From NCBI RefSeq assembly GCF_002237655.1, contig NZ_NOKT01000031.1:43370-107369 (forward strand): 64,000 nt of DNA. The letters run 5' to 3'. The number at the start of each line of letters is the position of its first letter. Within the stretch, counting starts at the first letter, position 1. The DNA comes from Streptomyces sp. XY006 (GTDB taxonomy: Bacteria; Actinomycetota; Actinomycetes; Streptomycetales; Streptomycetaceae). Below are positions 17,302-25,821 of the stretch, piece after piece. The position numbers were made by a program, and so were the translations under genes. The notes beneath the pieces were generated by a model, which did no database searches, had not been told where the DNA came from, and was given only the letters and a program-made list of their open reading frames with translations.

Positions 17302-17376
17302 CGACGAGTCCGCCGCCCTCCCCACTGGCAACCCCGCACCGTGCCTAGGCACCCGTCTCCCCCTGGAGTACCACGC

Positions 17377-18261
17377 TTGCCCTCACGCACCGCCCAAGCC
17401 CCCGTGCCGCCAGTGACCGTAGCGATCCGCCTCGGGGTCGCCCTGGTCGGCACGATCGGCTTCGCCCTCTCCTACGACGCCCTGCGGCAGATGGCCGTCG
17501 CCATCCACATCCGCGGAGTCCTCACCTACGCCTTCCCCCTCGTGATCGACGGGTTCATCGCCATCGGCGTCGCCGCCCTGCTCATCCTCCGTACCGCGCC
17601 CTGGCGTTCTCGCCTGTACGTCTGGGCACTGGTCGGCCTCGCCACCGTCACGAGCATCTGGGCGAACGCTATGCACGCCGTCCGCCTCAACCAGCAGGCA
17701 CACACCGCCGGGCTCCATCTGGACGATGTCACCGTCGGCGCCCTGTCCGCGATAGCTCCGCTCGCCCTGGCCGGCGCGGTCCACCTCGACCTCGTCATCC
17801 GCCGCCACCCCACGAGTCTGCGCGAAGAGGCCGCCGCCACACCGGGCCACAACTCCTCTGGCCACAGCCACAACGGCACGCACAGCGCCATGCGGCCTGC
17901 CCGTTCGCAAGACGATGACTTCCTGCCAAAGGAGGCACAGAGCTCGCGTGACGTGGCCGAGCGCCCAGACCTGGCGGAGGCAGCCGCCAACGTGCCGCGG
18001 GCCCCGAAGCCGCTCTCCAAAGACGAGGGCCACGAACGGGATGTCACCTTCGACGAACTCCTCGCCATCGCCCGCACCGCACCGCTGGGACGCGGGGACC
18101 GTGCCTCACGCCGCAACATCGAGGCGGCCATCCGAGCCGCTGAGTACCGCATCGGCAAGGACCGTCTCACTCAGCTCAAGGACCGAGTACAGGCCGACCT
18201 CGACCGGGCTGCCCGCCAGCGACAGGCCGAGCCCGACACGGCCCCCGTCGGCACGCGCTGA
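17377..18261 (+). CDS. DUF2637 (SpdB-like) membrane protein
   Basis: A 294-residue protein with four hydrophobic helices in the first 135 residues (around VALVGTIGFALSYDAL, YAFPLVIDGFIAIGVAALLI, LYVWALVGLATVTSIWANA and VGALSAIAPLALAGAVHL), followed by a charged cytoplasmic tail. This is the DUF2637 family, which includes plasmid spread proteins (SpdB) that help intramycelial spread of Streptomyces plasmids. TTG 17377 is chosen for GGAG 8 nt upstream; an in-frame ATG at 17290 lies among the iteron-like repeats. It is co-oriented with mobC and the relaxase. Confidence 0.82.
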   Translation: MPSRTAQAPVPPVTVAIRLGVALVGTIGFALSYDALRQMAVAIHIRGVLTYAFPLVIDGFIAIGVAALLILRTAPWRSRLYVWALVGLATVTSIWANAMHAVRLNQQAHTAGLHLDDVTVGALSAIAPLALAGAVHLDLVIRRHPTSLREEAAATPGHNSSGHSHNGTHSAMRPARSQDDDFLPKEAQSSRDVAERPDLAEAAANVPRAPKPLSKDEGHERDVTFDELLAIARTAPLGRGDRASRRNIEAAIRAAEYRIGKDRLTQLKDRVQADLDRAARQRQAEPDTAPVGTR

Positions 18262-18291
18262 GGGCCGCCGCCCCACCCCGATCGACCCCCT

Positions 18292-18329
18292 CCGCTCGTT
18301 CCCGCACAGCCCGGAGCGGGGACGAGCGG
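18292..18329. other. Candidate oriT hairpin
   Basis: CCGCTCGTTCCCGC (18292-18305) and GCGGGGACGAGCGG (18316-18329) form a 14-bp inverted repeat with one mismatch and a 10-nt loop, immediately upstream of mobC in the 119-bp gap after the DUF2637 gene. Inverted repeats next to mobC-type genes typify the relaxase nick region; the sequence ACTAGGCGACACGG just right of the hairpin is a possible nick region. No T run follows, which argues against a plain terminator. Confidence 0.55.
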
Positions 18330-18380
18330 CCCACTAGGCGACACGGCCTCGCCCCCCAACACCGCACGGAGAACCCCTCA

Positions 18381-19031
18381 ATGCACGACCAGCACCCCGA
18401 ACTCGCCACCGACCGGACGCAGATGATGACCATCGCCACCAGCGCAGCAAGGTATGGCGTTGGACCGTCCAAGGGCCGGTCCGACGCAGGCACCTCCGCC
18501 CCGGGGGTGGCGGAGGGCCTCGGGCACCAGGGGGTGCCCGAGGAGGTAACGCCCGGCGACGCAGCCGAACAGTCGCCCGCCGCCCCCGCCGACGAAGTCA
18601 CCCTGCGTCGCATCGCTCGCCGCCGTACCCGCGAGAGCGTCCAGCGCAAGCAACGTGTCGATGTCCGCTACAGCAGCGATGAGAAGGCCCGGATCCTTAC
18701 CCGTGCCCGCAAGATGGGCATCGCCGGCGCCCACCTCGTCGGCGCCGTGATCACGGCCTACCTCGACGGTGATCTCGCCGTGGGCCTGGCCGGGCAGCGC
18801 ACCCAGCTCGATGACTGCCTCGACAAGCTCGACGCCCTACGGGCCGAAGTCGCGCGCATCGGCAACAACGTCAACCAGATCGCGCACCGCCTCAACGCCG
18901 GAGGCGATCCACACCCTGTGGACGCCATCGTCCTCGCCCAGACCGAACGCACCCTGGTCGCCGTCTGCGGCGCCATCAGCGACATCGCGCAGACCATGAA
19001 CCACGCCGTCTCCGTGAAGGCGGCCTGGTGA
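18381..19031 (+). CDS. mobC: MobC-family relaxosome accessory protein
   Basis: A 216-residue protein. The first 75 residues are low-complexity; the remainder is the MobC / ribbon-helix-helix mobilization domain: QRKQRVDVRYSSDEKARILTRARK and LRAEVARIGNNVNQIAHRLNAGG, where GNNxNQIAxxxN is the family signature. MobC proteins bind oriT and help the relaxase nick. The stop overlaps the relaxase start by 4 nt (GTGA), so the two are co-translated. Confidence 0.9.
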   Translation: MHDQHPELATDRTQMMTIATSAARYGVGPSKGRSDAGTSAPGVAEGLGHQGVPEEVTPGDAAEQSPAAPADEVTLRRIARRRTRESVQRKQRVDVRYSSDEKARILTRARKMGIAGAHLVGAVITAYLDGDLAVGLAGQRTQLDDCLDKLDALRAEVARIGNNVNQIAHRLNAGGDPHPVDAIVLAQTERTLVAVCGAISDIAQTMNHAVSVKAAW

Positions 19032-20737
19032 TCGCCAAGATCGGCAGCGGCAAGAGCACCGCCGGTCTGATCCGGTATCTGTTCGACACGAAGAAGGCCA
19101 AGGACCACACCGACCCGCACCTGGTCGCCTCCTGGGACGGCTTCGCTCCCGATCCCGGCCGCGCCGACGGCTTCGACGCCACAAAGAAGCGGCTCGTGGC
19201 CGACCTCGACCTGCGGGTTAAGCAAGCCCGCCGACTGGGCCGGGCGCCCGAGCGGCACGTGTGGCACTGCTCGGTACGTGCCGCCCCCGGCGACCGGCAC
19301 CTCACCGACGCCGAGTGGGCGGACATCGCGCGCCGCGTTGTGGCAGCCACTGGCATCGCGCCACAAGGCGATCCGGACGGGTGCCGGTGGGTCGCCGTCC
19401 GCCACGCCGACGACCACATCCACATCGCCGCCACCAAGGTCCGTGGCGACCTGCGCATCGCCCGCCACTGGAACGACTACCTGACCGCCGACAAGGAACT
19501 CGCCGCCATCGAGAAGGAATACGGCCTCAAGCAGGTCGTACGCGGCGACCGCACCGCCGCCAAGCGCCCCACCCGCGCCGAGACGGAGAAGGCCCGCCGC
19601 GTCGGCAAGACCCAGACCTCCCGCGAACGCCTGCGCACCACCGTCCGCCAGCTAGTGTCCATCGCCACCAGCCCGGAGGAGTTCCTCCTTCTGCTCGACG
19701 GCGTCGAGGGCGTCCTTGTGGACGTGCAGCACTTTCCCTCCGGTGACGTGCGCGGGTACAAGGTCGCCGTGGAGGGCGATACCAACGCCACTGGTGAACC
19801 CGTCTGGTTCTCCGGTGCCAAACTCGCCCCCGACCTGTCCTACCCCAAGATCCGCGAACGCCTCACTGCCATCGACGTCGCGCCCGTCACCGAGCCGGGC
19901 TGCCGACGCAAGCCCAATCCCTGGCACCAGGCCACCGCCGCGGCCGGGCGCATCCCCCACCACCTCGACCACGGCGACGACGCAACCGCCCAGGCCCACA
20001 TCGCGGCCCTTGGCGAAGCCATCGACATCCTGCCGCTGCTCGCCCCCAGCCACCTTCGGCCACATCTGCAGCAGGCCGCCACCGCGTTCGAACGCGCCGC
20101 CCGCTCCCGCATCCGCGCCCAGCAGGACCAGGCACGCGCTCTCCGGGGCGCTGTCCGCGCCCTGCGCACCACGCCAGTCACCGGCGACGGCTCCGGCCTG
20201 GCGATGTTCCTCGACATCGCCGTCCTCGTCGTCATCGCCGCAGCGCGCTGGCACCAGGTCCGCCGGCACGACCAGCAGGTCGCCGCCGCGCACCAAGCCC
20301 TGCTCCACCTGCATGCCGCCTACCGACAGGCTGCTGCCGAGCCGCTGGCCGCTCTGGCCCAGCGCCAACCACCGGCCCGCACCATCGAACGGCACGCCCA
20401 GCGCGTCCTCGTGATGCTGCCCCATCACGCCCAGCAGACCCTCGATGACCCCGCCTGGCCTGCACTGGCCGCCGCCCTAACCGAAGCCGAGACCGCCGGC
20501 CACGACCCTGACCAGCTCCTCCAGCACGCCGCCCGCCAGCGCACCCTGGACGACGCCCGCTCCACCGCCAGCACCCTCACCTGGCGCATCCAACGCCTCG
20601 CCGCCCGACAGGCCCCCAGCGCCCGAGCACGAACCGCGCAAGCCGACACGTATGTGACACCACGACCGGCACAGCCTGGCCAGACGCCGCCGAGCCCGTC
20701 ACAGCCTGGGCCTGCGGCCCCCGCGCGACACCGGTAA
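19028..20737 (+). CDS. MobA/VirD2-type relaxase
   Basis: A 569-residue mobilization nuclease that would nick oriT and lead the DNA strand into a recipient. The N-terminal relaxase domain has the catalytic-Tyr region GLIRYLFDTKKAKD, the GKSTAGL-like start common to actinobacterial members, and the metal-binding three-His motif VRHADDHIHIAATKVRGD (about residues 140-157). A single hydrophobic helix (AMFLDIAVLVVIAAARW, about 395) sits in the middle of a helical C-terminal half rich in Ala, Gln and Arg. GTG 19028 overlaps mobC. A relaxase is unusual for Streptomyces integrative elements, which mostly use a TraB double-strand translocase. Confidence 0.9.
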   Translation: MIAKIGSGKSTAGLIRYLFDTKKAKDHTDPHLVASWDGFAPDPGRADGFDATKKRLVADLDLRVKQARRLGRAPERHVWHCSVRAAPGDRHLTDAEWADIARRVVAATGIAPQGDPDGCRWVAVRHADDHIHIAATKVRGDLRIARHWNDYLTADKELAAIEKEYGLKQVVRGDRTAAKRPTRAETEKARRVGKTQTSRERLRTTVRQLVSIATSPEEFLLLLDGVEGVLVDVQHFPSGDVRGYKVAVEGDTNATGEPVWFSGAKLAPDLSYPKIRERLTAIDVAPVTEPGCRRKPNPWHQATAAAGRIPHHLDHGDDATAQAHIAALGEAIDILPLLAPSHLRPHLQQAATAFERAARSRIRAQQDQARALRGAVRALRTTPVTGDGSGLAMFLDIAVLVVIAAARWHQVRRHDQQVAAAHQALLHLHAAYRQAAAEPLAALAQRQPPARTIERHAQRVLVMLPHHAQQTLDDPAWPALAAALTEAETAGHDPDQLLQHAARQRTLDDARSTASTLTWRIQRLAARQAPSARARTAQADTYVTPRPAQPGQTPPSPSQPGPAAPARHR

Positions 20738-20831
20738 TTCCGGCACTGGCGGCCTCGCGCCCGTGAGGCCGCCAGTGGGTGGAAAGACACCTCTCCCTCG
20801 TCCGCTTCCAGCTTTCGAGTGACGGAGGGCG

Positions 20832-21386
20832 TCACCGCGCCGTGCTGACCAGAGGCTCCAGCAACTCCAGCGCTTCGTCCCAGCGGAAGCGTTCCGTCGC
20901 TCCGCCAGCCCTCGGCCGGTGCGGTTCGCATGAGCCGATCAGAACACCCATGCCCCGCAGCCGATCCAAGCTCTGCTGGTAGGCGGGATGGGCGGCCTGG
21001 GCGGAGTTCAGGTAAGGCAGCACCACAGTCGGGATGTCCATGCCGTACGCCTCGCACAGGATGCCCAGGGCGAGGGTGTCGGAGATCCCGGCGGCCCACT
21101 TGTTGATCGTGTTGAAGGTGGCGGGAGCCACGGCGATCGCGTCCGCCGGGGGCAGGGGGCGCGGGTCTCCCGGTGAACGCCAGGCGGAACGGATGGGGTA
21201 GCCGGTCTGTGCCTCGATCGCCTTGGTGTCGATGAAGCCGAGTCCCTGCGGTGTGGCGACGACGCCGACGTCCCAGTTGGCCTCCTGGGCGGCGGTGATG
21301 AGCTTGCCGACATCTCGGGCAACGCCCGCAGCGCACACGACGACGTACAGGAAGGGCTTCTTGTCCGGAGCGGTCGGTTCGGTCAC
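20832..21386 (-). CDS. Flavoprotein (HFCD fold)
   Basis: A 184-residue homo-oligomeric flavin-containing Cys-decarboxylase-fold protein, the fold of PPC decarboxylase and LanD. Features: YVVVCAAGVARDVGKLI (FMN phosphate region), DAIAVAPATFNTINKWAAGI (the PxTxNTxxKxAxG motif) and VVLPYLNSAQAAHPAY. GTG 21386 overlaps the stop of the XRE-TPR gene by 4 nt, so it is co-translated with that regulator. XRE-plus-flavoprotein pairs are common in Streptomyces accessory regions; the substrate is unknown. It may oxidatively decarboxylate a product of the facing operon or act as a flavin-responsive partner. Confidence 0.85.
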   Translation of the reverse strand: MTEPTAPDKKPFLYVVVCAAGVARDVGKLITAAQEANWDVGVVATPQGLGFIDTKAIEAQTGYPIRSAWRSPGDPRPLPPADAIAVAPATFNTINKWAAGISDTLALGILCEAYGMDIPTVVLPYLNSAQAAHPAYQQSLDRLRGMGVLIGSCEPHRPRAGGATERFRWDEALELLEPLVSTAR

Positions 21387-22654
21387 GCGGGGACTCCCAG
21401 TTGGCGACTGAAGTGGTGCAGTTCCGGCAGGGTACGTCGGCGGTCGCGGGCGGCCATATCGGCGACCAGGTGGCGGACATCGGGGCGGCGGATGTCCTGG
21501 GCGGCACAGGTCTCGGCGATGCGCAGGGCCTGGTAGCCGTCGGCGAGGCGGCCCTGCTGGCTGTAGGCGCGGGCCGCCTCGACCCATAGTGCGGCGCGGC
21601 GCTCGGGGACCGGGATGTGCCGACGCATGAGGGGCCGGGCCGCCTGAAGGGCGAGGCCGGCGTCGCCGAAAGCCACCAGAGCGCTCAGCTCGTGCAGGGC
21701 GACATTGGTCGGGCTGAAGGTGGCCCAGGCGTCGGGCCGGTCGAGAGTGACGTAACGCGAGACTTCTTTCGCCTCGGTGAGGAATTCCTTCGTGGCCGCG
21801 CGATCACCACGACTGCTGGCCGCGGTCACACCGCGCAGGAGCAGCAGTCCCACGGCGGCAAGGTACTTCGGTGAACGCCGGTCGTAGGAGCCGGTGAGCT
21901 GGTCAGCGGTGTGCCGAACCAGCGTGACTGCCTCCGTGGCGTGCTTCTCACGGACCAGAACGTGGGCCTGGACACGGACGCTGGAGGCGAGGACCACCGG
22001 ATCACCCGAGCGTTCGGCCTCGGCCATCGCCCGGCCGACGGCGAGCCATGCGTTGCCCTGGTCGTGCTGCTTGAGCAGCAAGCTCGTCGTCGTCTGGTAC
22101 GCCGTGGCCAGGAGCCGGGACACCGTGTCCCCGTCCGTCGCATCACCGACCGCCAGTCGCAGGTCGGCAATCAGGCTCGGGAGGGTGCGCTCCAACTCCG
22201 TGTATTGGCAGGTGTGGAAGAGCCTCAGTGCTGATCCGACGCGTTCGTACAGGACGGCCGTGTCCTGGGGGCCACCGGTGCCCGCAGGGCCGGGACCGGG
22301 CAGGAGGGCCTGGACGAGGGCGGTGTGCGAGGCCGAAGAGCCGGCCGGGGCCGCGAGCGCTGCGATGCTCGCGGCGAGGAAGGTGCGGCGGTGCATGTCG
22401 TCAGCTTCTCGATCGGCGGCGGAGACGTCCTGAGACGGGGCGAGGCCCAGCTCATGAGGCGGGATGTTCAGTTCCTGCGCGATGGCGCGTAGTACGCGGA
22501 TGTCCTCCGTGCCGCGACCGCTCTCCAGACGGCTCACCTTGGACTGGTGATACCCCAGCGCTGCGGCCACGCCGTGCTGTGAACGCCGCTGTAACACCCG
22601 CGCCCGACGGATCCGGTCTCCGATCCGTCTCGCTTCCCCATGCGCGTCGGCCAT
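21383..22654 (-). CDS. XRE regulator with TPR-like C-terminal domain; contains a TTA codon
   Basis: A 423-residue regulator: an N-terminal HTH (IGDRIRRARVLQRRSQHGVAA, then YHQSKVSRLESGRGTEDIRV), a Cys-poor linker, MHRRTFLAASIAALAAP, and about 280 residues of helical TPR-like repeats (ARPLMRRHIPVPERRAALWVEAARAYS). ATG 22654 follows GGAAGGAG. Codon 21 is TTA (bases 22594-22592), so translation should depend on the bldA tRNA, which ties it to developmental or stationary-phase expression. It is divergent from the HATPase-MurA-like operon and overlaps the flavoprotein gene; control of that operon is inferred from this arrangement. Confidence 0.88.
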   Translation of the reverse strand: MADAHGEARRIGDRIRRARVLQRRSQHGVAAALGYHQSKVSRLESGRGTEDIRVLRAIAQELNIPPHELGLAPSQDVSAADREADDMHRRTFLAASIAALAAPAGSSASHTALVQALLPGPGPAGTGGPQDTAVLYERVGSALRLFHTCQYTELERTLPSLIADLRLAVGDATDGDTVSRLLATAYQTTTSLLLKQHDQGNAWLAVGRAMAEAERSGDPVVLASSVRVQAHVLVREKHATEAVTLVRHTADQLTGSYDRRSPKYLAAVGLLLLRGVTAASSRGDRAATKEFLTEAKEVSRYVTLDRPDAWATFSPTNVALHELSALVAFGDAGLALQAARPLMRRHIPVPERRAALWVEAARAYSQQGRLADGYQALRIAETCAAQDIRRPDVRHLVADMAARDRRRTLPELHHFSRQLGVPA

Positions 22655-22829
22655 CTGCCACGGCTCCTTCCGCCGTCGCTGATCCTGCCTGCTCAATCGA
22701 GCATAGATCAGCCGTAGTTGGCCGTGATGCAGCCCCTGCATAAGTCATGCATCGCCCGCGTCAGGTCTCACCACTCACGGCGACGGACTGGTTGCTTGGT
22801 GTGGCCCCACCTACACCGGGAGGCCGCTC

Positions 22830-23267
22830 ATGGAAGCGCACCAGCTCGCTCTTTCCCTACCCGCGACGCCCGCCGCAGCAAGCCAGGCCCGGCACCAGGC
22901 CGTGGACGCGATAGCGGGCTGGGGCTCGGGACTGGGCGCCGAGGTGGTGCACACAGCCGAACTGCTGGTCAGCGAGCTCGTCACCAACGCGGTCCAGTAC
23001 GCCGGCACCGGATCCGTCTCGCTCGCGGTCTGTCTCGACGAGGCCGTCCTGCGGATCGAGGTCTGCGACACGAGCCCGGTCCTGCCCCAGCCGGCTCTGC
23101 CCGACGCGGACAGCGAGGGCGGCCGGGGTCTGTTCCTCGTCGCCGCTCTCGCCGACCGGTACCACGCCGAACCGACGAAGAACGGCAAGTTCTGCTGGGC
23201 CGAGATCGATCTGACCAGCAAACCCAGCCAGGAAGTCGCCTGTTTCCTGCCCCTCCAGAGGAGTTGA
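22830..23267 (+). CDS. HATPase domain protein (anti-sigma/RsbW-like)
   Basis: A 145-residue single-domain GHKL ATPase. N box ELLVSELVTNAVQYAG, an EVCDTSP loop for G1, and GGRGLFLVAALADRY for G2. Stand-alone proteins of this type in Streptomyces are serine-kinase anti-sigma factors or signalling partners of XRE regulators. It is the first gene of the rightward cargo operon, and its stop overlaps the next start (TGATG). ATG 22830 follows GGGAGG. Confidence 0.88.
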   Translation: MEAHQLALSLPATPAAASQARHQAVDAIAGWGSGLGAEVVHTAELLVSELVTNAVQYAGTGSVSLAVCLDEAVLRIEVCDTSPVLPQPALPDADSEGGRGLFLVAALADRYHAEPTKNGKFCWAEIDLTSKPSQEVACFLPLQRS

Positions 23268-24589
23268 TGATGACGACCACCCACGCCCCCGGCGTGGCCG
23301 CCGAGGTGATCGCCGTACGCCCCGGGCCGCCGCTCGCCGGCACCGTGAGCGTCGACGGCTCCAAGAACGCCGCTCTGCCGCTCCTGGCCGCCGCGGCGGC
23401 CCTCGGTCGCCCGGGCCGATTGAGCAACGTCCCGGACAGCACGGACGTCCAGATCATGCTCACTCTGCTGCACCAGGCGGGTTGGCATGTCACGCAGCCC
23501 GTCGGCGAACCAGCCACTTACGTGATCCTGCCGACGGAGGCATCTCAACGACTGCCCGATCTGGCGCAGGCAGCCCACATCCGCGCCTCGTACTACCTCG
23601 TCCCCGCCCTGCTCGCGCGTTACGGCCAGGCGCGGCTGCCTTGGCCGGGTGGCTGCCGGATCGGTGCGCGCGGGATGGAGCTGCACTTCAAGGTGTACGA
23701 GGCGTTCGGCGACCGGAGCCGGCAGGACAGCTCCGGGTACGGCATCGAAGCCCTCAGCTCTCACACGGGCACCGTCTCCATCGCACTGCCCTTCCGCTCT
23801 CGCGGTGCGACCGTGGCCGCGATACTGCGCGCCCTCACAACCGGCCGCCCCTTACGGCTGGGCCAACCCAACCTCTCACCCGAAGTCCTGAGCGTGCTCG
23901 ACGTCCTGAGTTCGGTGGGCTGGGAGACACGGGCCGGCGAACATGTACTCACTCTCTCGCCGCCCTCCTCGTCACCGACTGCTCCCGCTGCCTGGGCAGT
24001 GCCCGGAGACAAGATCGAGGCAGCCACGCTGGCCTGCGCGATCGCCGCGACGCGCGGTACTGCCCGTATCGACGGCGTGCAGGGCAAGGACGTAGGCCCG
24101 TTCGTGGCTGCCCTTCATCAGCTCGGCATCCCCGCAGACGCAGCATCGGATGGCCTCACTGTCCGCGCCCAGGAGGCAGTACCCACTGGTCGTCCCCTGC
24201 GGGCCATCGCTTCCCTGAGCCCGGCGGGCCTCGACGCCGACTTCGAACCACCGCTCATGGCACTCGCCCTCGGACTGCCCGGCACGCATCTGTTCGCCGA
24301 CGCCATCAATCCCGGCCGCCACGGCAACCTGCTGCCTCAGCTGTCCCGCCTGGGCGCCGAGATCGAGGAGATCTCTCCCACCGAATGCCGTCTGACCGGG
24401 CCCCAGCAGCTGACGGGCGCGGGCGTCGAAGCAACCGACATCCGTACCGGTTCCGCCCTCATGGTTGTCGGTCTCACCGCCCGAGGCGTCACCACCATCG
24501 GCGGCCTCGACCAGCTGCGCCGCGGCCACGCCGACCTGTCCGGCAAGCTGCGCATCCTGGGCGCCGACATCTGCGAGGTCACCCCATGA
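23267..24589 (+). CDS. MurA-like enolpyruvyl transferase; contains a TTA codon
   Basis: A 440-residue protein of the EPSP synthase/MurA family, which transfers enolpyruvate from PEP to a hydroxyl group. Key MurA residues are present: Lys and Asn in DGSKNAALPLLAAA, Arg in IRASYYLVPALLARYG, the catalytic Cys in PGGCRIGARGMELH, the Asp in LDADFEPPLMALALG and the C-terminal LRRGHADLSGKLRILGA. The intermediate regions diverge from housekeeping MurA, so the acceptor may not be UDP-GlcNAc. A related known case is the UMP enolpyruvyl transferase of polyoxin/nikkomycin synthesis. Codon TTA at 23852 (RPLRLG) implies bldA control. Starts in a TGATG overlap and ends in an ATGA overlap. Confidence 0.88.
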   Translation: MMTTTHAPGVAAEVIAVRPGPPLAGTVSVDGSKNAALPLLAAAAALGRPGRLSNVPDSTDVQIMLTLLHQAGWHVTQPVGEPATYVILPTEASQRLPDLAQAAHIRASYYLVPALLARYGQARLPWPGGCRIGARGMELHFKVYEAFGDRSRQDSSGYGIEALSSHTGTVSIALPFRSRGATVAAILRALTTGRPLRLGQPNLSPEVLSVLDVLSSVGWETRAGEHVLTLSPPSSSPTAPAAWAVPGDKIEAATLACAIAATRGTARIDGVQGKDVGPFVAALHQLGIPADAASDGLTVRAQEAVPTGRPLRAIASLSPAGLDADFEPPLMALALGLPGTHLFADAINPGRHGNLLPQLSRLGAEIEEISPTECRLTGPQQLTGAGVEATDIRTGSALMVVGLTARGVTTIGGLDQLRRGHADLSGKLRILGADICEVTP

Positions 24590-25821
24590 CCACCGACGGT
24601 CGGAACCTGCGCCAGATCGTCGCCACGACCGACGTCCATTCCGCTTTCGACAACGCCGCGCCCTTCCTGACCCACCTCCACGCGCTACGCCCGACCTCGC
24701 TCATCGTGGACTGCGGCGACTTCTTCGAAGGCAGTGGGTACTACCGCCTCGGTCGCGGCGCGATCGAGCGGGAGATCCTGCTCGGGCTGTACGACGTGCT
24801 GGCCCCTGGCAACCATGGCTGGCCCCACCACTTCGACCCCGACCTTCACCGGCGCACTGTCTGCGCCAACGCCGTCGATGCCAACACTGGCGACGCTCTC
24901 TTCAGCCGCCTGCACATGGCCGACATCGATGGACGGCGCGTCGGCGTAACCGCCGTAATCGGTCAACAAGCCTTCCACTCGATCCCGGCCGCCCAACGAG
25001 CCGGCCACTGCGTCACCGATCCCCTCCAGGCCCTGCGCGAGGTGATTCTCGCCCACGTTCACGAGGTGGACAGCTGGGTTCTGCTCAGCCACTCCGGCTT
25101 CGACGAGGACCGGAAACTCGCGGCGGCTTGTCCGTTCCTCGACGTGGTCTTCGCCGGGCACTGCCACAGCGATCAGTACGGGCCCGTCCGAGTCGACGGC
25201 ACCCTGGTCGTCAAGGGGCGGGAGCTCGCCGAAGGCTATGCGATCGCCACGCCCGTGGGCGCGGGATGGGGCGCGGGCACTACATCCTTCCCGGATCAGG
25301 TCCCGAGCTTCGTCCCTGCGGAGCTTGCGGGCCTGCGCTCACGCATCGAGGACGTCGGACAGCAGCTGGCCGCCGTCCTCGGCGCCATCAGTCCGACCTA
25401 CCGCCACCAGCCCCTCGACCGGCGCAACGTGCTCCTGGACCTCGCCGCCCGCCTGCGTACGGCACTCGGGGCAGACGCGGTCATCCTCAACGAGACGGCA
25501 CTACGCGCCGTACCCCTCGGCGACACCGTCACCCAGGGCCACCTGCTCTCCATCGAACCGTTCGGCAACCAGCTGGTGCACGCCCAAGTACCTGAGCTGG
25601 CACGCAGCGACCTCCCCGGCTGGCTGTCACAGCTGACCACCCAGACCGGCCCGCTCGTCACCGCCCCCGATCCCTTGCCGGATGCCGTCACCACCGTGCT
25701 GACCACCGACTACCTCGCCGACACCTACCTCGGCGAGCGCACGCACGAGGCCGGCCTGCGTCTGGACCAGGCTGTCCAGCACGTCCTCACCGCTCCCGAC
25801 ACCGCGGAAGGAGGCCGTTAA
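24586..25821 (+). CDS. 5'-nucleotidase-like metallophosphoesterase
   Basis: A 411-residue calcineurin-like phosphoesterase with a 5'-nucleotidase C-terminal domain. Metal motifs: ATTDVHSAF (DxH), VDCGDFFEG (GD), APGNHGW (GNH), LLSHSGFDED and VVFAGHCHSD (GHxH). From about residue 255 the 5'-nucleotidase substrate domain follows (ADAVILNETALRAVPLGDTV and EPFGNQLVHAQVP). There is no signal peptide, so unlike UshA it should act in the cytoplasm, on a nucleotide or nucleotide-like intermediate. It overlaps the MurA-like gene by 4 nt and the first deaminase-like gene by 1 nt (TAATG). Confidence 0.87.
   Translation: MTTDGRNLRQIVATTDVHSAFDNAAPFLTHLHALRPTSLIVDCGDFFEGSGYYRLGRGAIEREILLGLYDVLAPGNHGWPHHFDPDLHRRTVCANAVDANTGDALFSRLHMADIDGRRVGVTAVIGQQAFHSIPAAQRAGHCVTDPLQALREVILAHVHEVDSWVLLSHSGFDEDRKLAAACPFLDVVFAGHCHSDQYGPVRVDGTLVVKGRELAEGYAIATPVGAGWGAGTTSFPDQVPSFVPAELAGLRSRIEDVGQQLAAVLGAISPTYRHQPLDRRNVLLDLAARLRTALGADAVILNETALRAVPLGDTVTQGHLLSIEPFGNQLVHAQVPELARSDLPGWLSQLTTQTGPLVTAPDPLPDAVTTVLTTDYLADTYLGERTHEAGLRLDQAVQHVLTAPDTAEGGR

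Noticed and set aside
17377..20737. TraB/FtsK-type conjugation module
   Set aside because: No FtsK-like P-loop protein is present; the only P-loop protein in the transfer block is the DUF3631 ATPase, whose motifs differ.
23267..24589. Housekeeping murA
   Set aside because: It lies in cargo of a mobile element, contains a TTA codon and is translationally coupled to a 5'-nucleotidase and deaminase-like genes; only the catalytic residues are shared.
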